NCBI GenBank assembly: GCA_964058805.1 | Contig: CAXKVV010002154.1 | Coordinates: 15,001-79,000, forward strand | Direction: 5' to 3' | From: Schoenoplectus triqueter | Lineage: Eukaryota > Streptophyta > Magnoliopsida > Poales > Cyperaceae | DNA length: 64,000 nucleotides | Part shown: positions 54,267 to 63,225 of the stretch, one piece after another | Layout: each line of letters opens with the position of its first letter | Position numbering within the stretch: position 1 is the stretch's first letter | The notes under the pieces: model-generated | What the model was told of the DNA's origin: nothing | What the model saw: only the letters and a program-made list of their open reading frames with translations | Databases searched by the model: none | Program-made: the position numbers and the translations under genes

Positions 54267-55208
54267 CTAACCAATAGAAAAATTAACCAAACAACGCTGG
54301 TCAACTTGCACACATTTACCCTTTTCCAACCAAGAGAGTTTGTACGGTTTTGGGTGCTTTTCAGTTTTAAGCGGCAACTTTTGTACCATAATTTCAGAAA
54401 CAACATTCTCACAACTCCCGCTATCAATGATAACATCGCATACCTTCCCATGAGAGGTGCATCGTGTATGGAAGATATTGTTACGGAGCCACACATCATC
54501 TTGAACGGGACTGGAATTCAGCACACGCCTAATCACCAACATCTCACCCGTATCTCCATAAATGACATCCTCCTCATCTGCTGCCTCATCAAACACGGGT
54601 GGAGAATCAAAATCTGTTTGTTCCTCTTCTAGGGGTTCTTCAACAATGGTAAATACCCGCTGGTTTGGGCACTCGGACATGATGTGACCGTACCCTTTGC
54701 ACCGATAGCATTGAACAGCTTTAGGGGCTGGTTTAGAGGGTCCTGCGGTTGCGGTTTTTGCTGAAAATTTGGCCACTGCACTTGATGTTGGTTTGGCTGA
54801 TTGCGTACTGCTCCCATGACTTATTGGATGGCCTCGATTGAGAACTCGGCTACCACCAAAGCTCACTGTTTTTCTGACTTCTTTCTCCTTGAGTTGTTTT
54901 TCAACTTTTGTGGCAAGTTTAAACACATCATGATAAGAGATAAAGGGCTGTAAAGTTACCACATCATGAATCTCCTTGCGAAGGCCACGAAGATATCGTG
55001 CAATGGTTTGTTCTTCGGGCTCAACAATGCCACATTTCAACATGAGGTGATCAAGTTCTTCAGTGTAATCTGCCACAGTTTTATCATCTTGAACAAAGCC
55101 ATGAAGTTGAAAAAAGGCCTCTTGCAAGTACCCTTCCGGCAGAAACTTCTTTCGTAACTCTTTCACCATCTTTTTCCATGTTCTGATTTTTTGCTTACCC
55201 TCACGGGC
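54267..55208 (-). pseudogene. gag-pro: Retrotransposon gag (C-terminal half, zinc knuckle) and aspartic protease
   Basis: Open stretch between the in-frame TGA at 55209-55211 and TAG at 54267-54269, in the same frame as the segments on both sides. Counting from the methionine at 55169, residues 1-100 are the second half of the retrotransposon gag domain. A CCHC zinc knuckle of the C-X2-C-X4-H-X4-C type lies at residues 154-167 (54669-54710) and would bind element RNA. An acidic linker (about 175-205) follows. The aspartic protease region carries the active-site triad DSG at residues 249-251 (54417-54425) within CDVIIDSGSCENVV. A gag-protease fusion in one frame with pol is common in plant chromoviruses. 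The stops make this a pseudogene. Confidence 0.93.
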
Positions 55209-55688
55209 TCACTTCATTTTCAACTGCTCCCACCAAATAGATGCATGCTTCTTTAATTTGATGGCAACAATCTTCACCTTTTCTTCCTCAGGGACATCTT
55301 GGTATTCAAAGACACGTTCAACCGTATTGAGCCAATCTATGAACTCATCGGGTTGTATGCGCCCCTCGTACACAGGAATATCCGTTTTTAGATCAAAAGC
55401 CCGTCGAAATTGCTGGTTCCTTCGGGTGTGATTTTGATGGAGAGCCTCTTCATCACTGGACACCAAGGTGTGGTTGTCGTGGAAGGGGTTGAACTCCGCA
55501 TCATCGTCACCATAAGTTTCGCCATCTGAGCCACGAGAGGAATCATCGTGGTTGTTCCCAGCGGCCTCCACGCGCGCTAGACGCTCTTGGAGTTGTTACA
55601 CATGCTGCCTCAACTCGTTCAACTCAATATCTCGATCGGCTTGCTGGTTGCCTTCAGGAGGATTGACACGAGCACTACGTCGCACCAT
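55209..55688 (-). pseudogene. gag: Retrotransposon gag, N-terminal part, broken by stops
   Basis: The most likely start is the ATG at 55686-55688, 12 bases after the primer-binding site. The frame is interrupted by TAA at 55596-55598, continues in the same frame through the acidic segment, and meets TGA at 55209-55211. The stretch after the TAA holds the capsid-like retrotransposon gag domain: PVYEGRIQPDEFIDWLN, VERVFEYQDVPEEEKV and the KKHASIWWEQLK block just before the TGA. Gag would form the virus-like particle that packages element RNA. Both stops are explicable by single C-to-T changes. A GTG at 55571 is the first start-like codon after the TAA, but I do not regard it as a real start. 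Confidence 0.9.
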
Positions 55689-55700
55689 CCTTCGCCTGCT

Positions 55701-55712
55701 GCTCTGATACCA
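55701..55712 (-). other. Primer-binding site complementary to initiator tRNA-Met
   Basis: On the minus strand this reads tggtatcagagc, the usual plant initiator-methionine tRNA primer site. It lies 2 bases inside the inner edge of the 5' LTR (55715), the normal position for minus-strand DNA priming. It fixes the element's direction as minus and the right-hand LTR as the 5' LTR. The short leader between it and the gag ATG is only 12 bases. Confidence 0.95.
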
Positions 55713-55714
55713 AC

Positions 55715-56376
55715 TGATAGCGTTCGAGCTATGAATCGTCCAAGGACACGCACACGTTCAACTATAAAATCACAACTGGAGGATACTCTCAACTCACAGC
55801 AGGATAAAAGAGGAGATAAACTCAACTCAATATAAACTTTTTCATAATAATTCAACAAGTGAGTTTACATTCAGAAATTAGGCTTTATATAGCCATACAA
55901 CTCAACTCTAGAAACTTCCTACTAATTAATAACTCCTTAACTATTTTTGCAAATATCAAAACACAATAAAAATAACATTAACTACTACTGTTAATTCCAA
56001 AATATAATTAAAACATAGAAAGACTCAAAGACAAGTTCCAAGAAACTAAATGCTGGCTGGCTCCTCAGTAACCACGCTCACTTGACACGAGGTTTTGACC
56101 AAGAAGACTCTGGAATCTGGAGAAACTCAAAACACAAAAAAGATAGTCCATTTCATCATCTGATCACAGAAATTTGAATCACCCAAATCTGAGTTATTAT
56201 GAGAGAGTCTTGCCCAAAATACGGGCCCAGTACGAATCTGTCCAGAAAGCTGCTGTTTCGTAAATTAATTGTAAATATGACTTGGGCCTGCTTCTTCAAA
56301 CTGAGAACTGGTCCAGAACTTGCTTCCTTGATCATGATTGTTCACCTGTAGACCTGCCATGACTTGATCGCCATCA
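55715..56376 (-). repeat. 5' LTR of the retrotransposon, complete (662 bp)
   Basis: Bounded by tgat at 55715 and atca at 56376, giving a 4-bp terminal inverted repeat. The shared 522 bp differ from the left LTR at 7 positions and have no indels. The 140 bp at 56237-56376 (outer U3) have no counterpart in the left LTR. The U5 end contains a small hairpin, atagc at 55717-55721 and gctat at 55728-55732. The LTR is AT-rich, in sharp contrast to the GC-rich satellite around it. Confidence 0.96.
55883..55892 (-). promoter_or_regulatory. TATA box of the 5' LTR
   Basis: On the minus strand this reads ctatataaag. It sits 484 bp inside the outer LTR end, leaving about 168 bp to the inner end, a reasonable U3 to R-U5 split. 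Transcription would run leftward through gag and pol. The call rests on motif and position only. Confidence 0.65.
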
Positions 56377-56381
56377 GGACT
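56377..56381. repeat. Target-site duplication, right copy (ggact)
   Basis: Identical to 52343-52347. The satellite resumes directly after it as cgagtactcggcacc. Confidence 0.95.
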
Positions 56382-57390
56382 CGAGTACTCGGCACCGCCG
56401 AAAACGAGTCCGGGAGCGCAAACCGTGAAAACGGGACTCGAGCACTCGGCACCGCCGAAAACGATTCCGGGAGCGTAAAACTTGAAAATGGGACCCGACT
56501 CCCCCGTGACCGCCAAAAACGAGTCCGGGCGCGCAAAACGTGAAAACGGGACCCGACGCACTCGGCACCGCCGGAAACGAGTCCGGCCGCGCAAAACGTG
56601 AAAACGGAACCCGACCAACTCCGCACCGCCGAAAACGAGTCCGGGGGCGCAAAACGTGAAAACAGGACCCGACGCACCCGGTACCGCCGAAAATGAGTTC
56701 GGGCACGCAAATCGTGAAAACGGGACCCGACGCACTCGGCACCGACGAAAACGAGTCCGGGCCCACAAAATGTGAAAACGGGACCCGACGCACTCGGCAC
56801 CGCCGAAAACGAGTACGGGCGCGCAAAACGTGAAAACGGGACCCGACGCACTCGGCACCTCCGAAAACGAGTTCGGGGGCGCAAAACGTGAAAACGGGAC
56901 CCGAAGCACTCGGCACCGCCGAATACGAGTCCGGGCGCGCAAAACGTGAAAACGGGACCCGAGGCACTCGACACCGCCGAAAACGTGTCCGGGCGCGCAA
57001 AACCTGAAAACGGGACCCGACGCACTCGGCACCGCCGGAAACGAGTCCGGGAGCGCAAAACGTGAAAACGGGACCCGACCAACTCCGCACCGCCGAAAAC
57101 GAGTCCGGGGGCGCAAAACGTGAAAACAGGACCTGACGCACCCGGTACCGCCGAAAACGAGTCCGGGCACGCAAATCGTGAAAACGGGACCCGACGCACT
57201 CGGCACCGCCGAAAACGAGTCCGGGCACGTAAAACGTGAAAACGGGACCCGACGCACTCGGCACCGCCGAAAACGAGTCCGAGCGCGCAAAACGTGAAAA
57301 CGGGACCCGACGCACTCGGCACCGCCGAAAACGAATCCGGGAGCGCAAAACGTGAAAACGGGACCCGACGCACTCGGCACCGCCGAAAAA

Positions 57391-59360
57391 GAGTCCCGGC
57401 GCGCAAAATGTGAAAACGGGACCCGAGGCACTCGACACCGCCGACAATGAGTCCGGGAGCGCAAAACGTGAAAACGGGACTCGAGCACTCGGCACCGTCG
57501 AAAACGAGTCCGGGAGCGCAAAACGTGAAAACGGGACCCGATGCACTCGGCACCGCCGAAAACGATTCCGGTTGCGTAAAACTTGAAAATGGGAGCCGAC
57601 TCCCCCGTGACCGCCGAAAACGAGTCCGGGCGCGCAAAACGTGAAAACGGGACCCGACGCACTCGGCACCGCCGGAAACGAGTCCGGGAGCGCAAAACGT
57701 GAAAACGGGACCCGACCAACTCTGCACCGCCGAAAACGAGTCCGGGGGGCGCAAAACGTGAAAACAGGACCCGACGCACCCGGTACCGCCGAAAACGAGT
57801 CCGGGCACGCAAATCGTGAAAACGGGGCCCGACGCACTCGGCACCGTCGAAAACGTGTCCGAGCGGGCAAAATCTTGAAAATGGGTCCCGACGACCTCGG
57901 CACCGCCGAAAACGAGTCCGGGAGCAAAAAACATGAAAACGGGACCCGACTCCCACGTGACAGCCGAAAACGTGTTCGGGCGCGCAAAACATGAAAACGG
58001 GACCCGACGCACTCGGCACCGCCGAAAATGAGTCCTGGCACGCAAAATAGGAAAACGGGACCCGAGGCACTCGACACCACCAAAAACGAGTCAGCGCGCG
58101 CAAAACGTGAAAACGGGACCTGACGCACTCGGCACCGCCGAAAATGAATCCCGGCGCGCAAAATGTGAAAACGGGACCCGAGGCACTCGACACCGCCGAA
58201 AATGAGTCCGGGAGCGCAAAACGTGAAAACGGGACTCGAGCACTCGGCACCGCCGAAAACGAGTCCGGGAGCGCAAAACGTGAAAACGGGACCCGATGCA
58301 CTCGGCACCGCCGAAAACGATTCCGGGAGCGTAAAACTTGAAAATGGGAGCCGCCTCCCCCGTGACCGCCGAAAACGAGTCCGGGCGCGCAAAACGTGAA
58401 AACGGGACCCGACGCACTCGGCACCGCCGGAAACGTGTCCGGGAGCGCAAAACGTGAAAACGGGACCCGACCAACTCCGCACCGCCGAAAACGAGTCCGG
58501 GGGCGCAAAACGTGAAAACAGGACCCGACGCACCCGGTACCGCCGAAAACGAGTCCGGGCACGCAAATCGTGAAAACGGGACCCGACGCACTCGGCACCG
58601 CCGAAAACGTGTCCGAGCGTGCAAAATCTTGAAAATGGGTCCCGACGACCTCGGCACCGCTGAAAATGAGTCCGGGAGCAAAAAACATGAAAACGGTACC
58701 CGACTCCCACGTGACAGCCGAAAACGTGTCCGGGCGCGCAAAACATGAAAACGGGACCCGACGCACTCGGCACCGCCGAAAATGAGTCTTGGCACGCAAA
58801 ATAGGAAAACGGGACCCGAGGCACTCGACACCACCAAAAACGAGTCAGCGCGCGCAAAACGTGAAAACGGGACCCGACGGACTCGGCACCGCCGAAAATG
58901 AGTCCCGGCGCGCAAAATGTGAAAACGGGACCCGAGGCACTCGACACCGCCGAAAACGAGTCCGGGAGCGCAAAACGTGAAAACGGGACTCGAGCACTCG
59001 GCACCGCCGAAAACGAGTCCGGGAGCGCAAAACGTGAAAACCGTACTCGAGCACCCGGCACCGCCGAAAACGATTCCGGGAGCGTAAAACTTGAAAATGG
59101 GACCCGACTCCCCTGTGACCGCCGAAAACGAGTTCGGGCGCGCAAAACGTGAAAACGGGACCCGACGCACTCGGCACCGCCGGAAACGAGTCCGGGAGCG
59201 CAAAACGTGAAAATGGGACCCGACCAACTCCGCACCGCCGAAAACGAGTCCGGGGGCGCAAAACGTGAAAACAGGACCCGACGCACTCGGTACCGCCGAA
59301 AACGAGTCCGGGCTCGCAAATCGTGAAAACGGGACCCGACGCACTCGGCACCGCCGAAAA
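57391..59360 (+). repeat. 13-monomer higher-order repeat (754-755 bp), two full copies and a partial
   Basis: The marker gagtcccggcgcgcaaaatg (gaatcccgg in the second copy) occurs at 57391, 58146 and 58900, spaced 755 and 754 bp, or 13 monomers. The third copy diverges after about 59360. The unit differs in monomer composition from the 757-bp unit at 10285-14810 but has the same monomer number. Confidence 0.8.
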
Positions 59361-61153
59361 CGAGTCCGGGCCCGCAAAACGTCAAAACGGGACCCGACGC
59401 ACTCGGCACCGCCGAAAAAGAGTCCGGGCGTGCAAAACGTGAAAACGGGACCCGACGCACTCGGCACCGCCGAAAACGAGTCCGGGAGCGCAAAACGTGA
59501 AAACAGGACCCGAAGCACTCGACACCGCCGAAAATGAGTCCGGGCGCGCAAAACGTGAAATCGAGACCCGACGCACTCGACACCGCCGAAAACGAGTCCG
59601 GGAGCGCAAAACGTGAAAACGGGACTCGGGCACTCGCCACCGCCGAAAACGAGTCCGGGAGCGCAAAACGTGAAAACGGTACTCGAGCACCCGGCACCGC
59701 CGAAAATGATTTCGGGAGCGTAAAACTTGAAAATGGGACCCGACTCCCCTGTGACCGCCGAAAACGAGTCCGGGCCCGCAAAACGTGAAAACGGGACCCG
59801 ACGCACTCGGCACCGCCGAAAAAGAGTCCGGGCGCGCAAAACGTGAAAACGGGACCCAACGCACTCGGCACCGCCGAAAACGAGTCCGGGCGCGCAAAAC
59901 GTGAAAACGGGACCCGACGCACTCGGCACCGCCGAAAAAGAGTCGGGGCGCGCAAAAAGTGAAAACGGGACCCGACGCACTCGACACCGCCGAAAACGAT
60001 TCCGGGAGAGCAAAACGCGAAAACGGGACTCGAGCACTCGCCACCGCCGAAAACGAGTCCGGGAACGCAAAACGTGAAAACGGTACACGAGCACCCGGCA
60101 CCGCCGAAAACGATTCCGGGAGCGCAAAACGTGAAAACGGGACCCGACGCACTCGGCACCGCCGAAAACGAGTCCGGGCGCGCAAATCGTGAAAACGGGA
60201 CCCGACGCACTCGGCACCGCCGAAAAAGAGTCCGGGCGCGCAAAACGTGAAAACGGGACTCGAGCACTCGCCACCGCCGAAAACGAGTCCGGGAGCGCAA
60301 AACGTGAAAACGGTACTCGAGCACCCGGCACCGCCGAAAACGATTCCGGGAGCGTAAAACTTGAAAATGGGACCCGACTCCCCCGTGACCGCTGAAAACG
60401 AGTCCGGGCGCGCAAAACGTGAAAACGGGACCCGACGCACTCGGCACCGCCGGAAACGAGTCCGGGAGCGCAAAACGTGAAAACGGGACCCGACCAACTC
60501 CGCACCGCCGAAAACGAGTCCGGGGGCGCAAAACGTGAAAACGGGACCCGACGCACCCGGTACCGCCGAAAACGAGTCCGGGCACGCAAATCGTGAAAAC
60601 GGGACCCGACGCACTCGGCACCGCCGAAAACGAGTTCGGGCCCGTAAAACGTGAAAACGGGACCCGACGGACTCGGCACCGCCGAAAATGAGTCCGAGCG
60701 CGCAAAACGTGAAAACGGGACCCGACGCACTCGTCACCGCCGAAAACGAGTTCGGGAGCGCAAAACGTGAAAACGATTCCCGAAGCACTCGACACCGCCG
60801 AAAACGAGTCCGGGCGTGCAAAACGTGAAAACGAGACCCGACGCACTCCGCACCGCAGAAAACGTGTCCGGGCGGGCAAAATCTTGAAAATGGGTCTCGA
60901 CGACCTCGGCACCGCCGAAAACGAGTCCGGGAGCAAAAAACATGAAAACGAGACCCGACTCCCACGTGACAGCCGAAAACGTGTCCGGGCGCGCAAAAAA
61001 TGAAAACGGGACCCGACGCACTCGGCACCGCCGAAAATAAGTCCCGGAGCGCAAAACGTGAAAACGGGACTCGAGCACTCGGCACCGCCGAAAACGAATC
61101 CGGGAGCGCAAAACGTGAAAACGGGACCCGACGCACTCGGCACCGCCGAAAAT

Positions 61154-61907
61154 GAGTCCCGGCGCGCAAAATGTGAAAACGGGACCCGAGGCACTCGACA
61201 CCGCCGACAATGAGTCCGGGAGCGCAAAACGTGAAAACGGGACTCGAGCACTCGGCACCGTCAAAAACGAGTCCGGGAGCGCAAAACGTGAAAACGGGAC
61301 CCGATGCACTCGGCACCGCCGAAAACGATTCCGGAAGCGTAAAACTTGAAAATGGGAGCCGACTCCCTCGTGACCGCCGAAAACGAGTCCGGGCGCGCAA
61401 AACGTGAAAACGGGACCCGACGCACGCGGCACCGCCGGAAACGAGTCCGGGAGCGCAAAACGTGAAAACAGGACCCGACCAACTTCGCACCGACGAAAAC
61501 GAGTCCGGGGGCGCAAAACGTGAAAACGGGACCCGACGCACCCGGTACCGCCGAAAACGAGTCCGGGCACGCAAATCGTGAAAACGGGGCCCGACGCACT
61601 CGGCACCGCCGAAAACGTGTCCGAGCGGGCAAAATCTTGAAAATGGGTCCCGACGACCTCGGCACCGCCGAAAACGAGTCCGGGAGCAAAAAACATGAAA
61701 ACGGGACCCGACTCCCACGTGACAGCCGAAAACGTGTCCGGGCGCGCAAAACATGAAAGCGGGACCCGACGCACTCGGCACCGCCGAAAATGAGTCCTGG
61801 CACGCAAAATAGGAAAACGGGACCCGAGGCACTCGACACCACCAAAAACGAGTCAGCGCGCGCAAAACGTGAAAACGGGACCCGATGGACTCGGCACCGC
61901 CGAAAAT
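61154..61907 (+). repeat. Further 754-bp, 13-monomer unit near the array edge
   Basis: The same marker occurs at 61154 and, as gagtcccgacgcgcaaaatg, at 61908: a spacing of 754 bp. The block 61152-61750 also matches 58144-58740 at a constant offset of 3,008 bp. The following copy is cut off by the array end near 62121. Confidence 0.75.
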
Positions 61908-62400
61908 GAGTCCCGACGCGCAAAATGTGAAAACGGGACCCGAGGCACTCGACACCGCCGAAAACGACTCCAGGAGCGCAAAACGTGAAAACGGGACTCG
62001 AGCACTCGGCACCGCCGAAAACGAGTCCGGGAGCGCAAAACGTGAAAACGGGACCCGAAGCACTCGCCACCGCCGAAAACAAGTCCGGGGGCGCAAAACG
62101 TGAAAACGGGACCCGACGCACAACCGAGAAATATCAGATAATGGAAAATAATCGATGTCAGAAGAGGGTGCTACACAATTCTCCAAGTACAATTGATCTT
62201 TAAGGTGATACAATTTCAAAATTGGAGGATTAAAGGTCAGTTCTTTAGAATATATATAGGAATTGAGTATTCAAATGTGTCCAATAAATAAATAACAGTA
62301 GAATTTCATTTGATATTTTTCATTTTGTCTTTACTGATCTAATTTCTTTGCTCTTCTTTTTGCAATGAATGAATTTAAGTTTTATGATAAATTTTTCATC

Positions 62401-62436
62401 GATTGATCTCGGTTGAATAACTTGAGAACTCGATGA
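62401..62436 (+). repeat. Short direct repeat, copy 1
   Basis: Contains gattgatctcggttgaa and taacttgagaactcgatg. The second copy at 62525-62560 has gatcgatctcggtt and ataacttgagaactcagc, with a 2-base difference in length in the middle. The starts are 124 bp apart. Confidence 0.6.
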
Positions 62437-62524
62437 ATTTCCCTTTTGTCACTCTCGGCTAACAAAATATGCTTCTAGTCCTTATGGTATGAACAAGTAA
62501 TGAGAATACACTCTTATTCAAGCT

Positions 62525-62560
62525 GATCGATCTCGGTTATAACTTGAGAACTCAGCAAGA
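62525..62560 (+). repeat. Short direct repeat, copy 2
   Basis: Partner of 62401-62436. Its origin is unknown; it may be a local tandem duplication of about 124 bp whose remaining sequence has diverged. Confidence 0.6.
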
Positions 62561-62900
62561 ATAGTTTGATTCCATTATAAGTGTCGTTTTTTTTGTTTTA
62601 GAATTTAAGTCAAATATTGAGAGGAAAACCAAATACATTCGAAACAAGTCTCATGTAATCATTAGCAGCGACATTAGGGTTGTTAAAGATGTGAATAGTC
62701 TAGCAATGGAATAAACAGCAAGCTCTTCATTAGATTGTGATTGAGATTAACTAGAATTATACATTTTTGATTGATAATCTGACTTTAACAGATTGCTAAC
62801 CTCATGGTAATTCATGATCAAGGCATTAGGATGATGCACATTTAAACATCAATTCCTTGAAATTTTGGTCGAATTGAACAAACTTGGAAGTACAAGAATT

Positions 62901-63113
62901 ATGGTACTGAACCGTACCGCTTCATCCCAACCGGTACCGGCATATACGATCAATCACCGTATGGATTCTCGATCACCTTCCATAGAAAGACTCCCCGAAG
63001 CCAGGCGATGCCGTCGGTCTTGTCCGATCAAGGAGGCGGAACCCCAGTCGCCGGCAACACCTATCGGCACGAATCTCAGCGCAGCGGTTGGAAAGACAGT
63101 CAATGAGATATAA
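62901..63113 (+). CDS. Weak candidate: 70-codon open frame in a GC-rich island
   Basis: ATG at 62901, TAA at 63111-63113, giving 70 codons in a GC-rich patch of about 250 bp inside AT-rich DNA. The predicted product is rich in Arg, Ser and Pro (for example RSPSIERLPEARRCRRSC) with no motif, signal peptide or membrane segment that I recognise. The open frame extends 12 codons upstream to a TTG, which I do not favour as a start. The composition step could mark an exon, a fragment of a gene or mobile element, or chance. I would not call it a gene without transcript or homology support. Confidence 0.15.
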   Translation: MVLNRTASSQPVPAYTINHRMDSRSPSIERLPEARRCRRSCPIKEAEPQSPATPIGTNLSAAVGKTVNEI

Positions 63114-63225
63114 CCGCACGACCCTTAAAGCGCGAGCTTAAATCTTGATATACATGTGCGAATCTTGAGAGTAATCTGACGACGGGAATAAAGTTCAAAT
63201 TTAAATAAAAACTGTAGAATAAATC

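Larger units (their letters stand above)
52348..56376 (-). mobile_element. Ty3/gypsy LTR retrotransposon, internally deleted, inserted in the satellite
   Basis: A 4,029-bp element transcribed on the minus strand. Order in element direction: complete 5' LTR (56376-55715), tRNA-iMet primer-binding site, gag, zinc knuckle, protease, reverse transcriptase, first part of RNase H, then a truncated 3' LTR (52869-52348). The protease-RT-RNase H order and the motif content mark it as Ty3/gypsy. Integrase, the rest of RNase H, the polypurine tract and the first 140 bp of the 3' LTR are missing. Both outer ends are intact (tgat...atca) and flanked by ggact duplications, so integration was normal. The coding frame has three in-frame stops. 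The copy is non-autonomous and probably immobile. Confidence 0.96.
56382..62121 (+). repeat. 58-bp satellite array, right of the retrotransposon
   Basis: About 5.74 kb, roughly 99 monomers, in the same orientation and register as the array left of the element. It shows the same variant classes (actcgagcactcgg; aaaacttgaaaatgggac with cccccgtgacc; aaaatcttgaaaatggg) but more single-base variation than the array centre. It ends abruptly after acccgacgcac near 62121. No gene is supported. A 1,625-codon open frame on the minus strand (56374-61251) is a repeat by-product. Confidence 0.96.
62122..62880. other. AT-rich flank, no gene recognised
   Basis: Composition changes within a few bases from CpG-rich satellite to AT-rich sequence. 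No convincing coding frame, RNA gene or mobile-element terminus was seen. A 36-bp stretch at 62401-62436 (gatctcggtt, then cttgagaactc) recurs imperfectly at 62525-62560. This could be flanking unique DNA or part of another degenerate element. Confidence 0.6.

Noticed and set aside
54216..54632. 138-codon plus-strand frame and other plus-strand frames inside the retrotransposon
   Set aside because: They lie antisense to the gag-protease-RT frame, which carries recognisable motifs; no motif is seen on the plus strand.
52348..56376. Complete autonomous retrotransposon
   Set aside because: There is no integrase, no RNase H end and no polypurine tract, and three in-frame stops are present.
56265..58799. 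Minus-strand frame crossing from satellite into the LTR
   Set aside because: It is a chance extension of a satellite frame across the ggact junction into the 5' LTR.
56374..61251. 1,625-codon minus-strand open frame as a giant repeat protein
   Set aside because: It is read through 58-bp satellite units whose minus strand has no stops. Other phases are equally open, and the product is only a permuted 58-residue translation of the monomer.
1..62121. rDNA intergenic-spacer subrepeats or telomeric repeats
   Set aside because: No 18S, 5.8S, 25S or 5S sequence and no plant telomere motif runs were recognised in the window. A spacer origin cannot be excluded without a database search.
59382..62219. 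Chimeric minus-strand frame starting in the right flank and entering the satellite
   Set aside because: Only about 33 codons come from unique DNA, beginning at a TTG; the rest is stop-free satellite.
62865..63113. 82-codon frame starting at TTG
   Set aside because: TTG is not a credible nuclear start here. The ATG at 62901 is the only reasonable start and is listed as a weak candidate.
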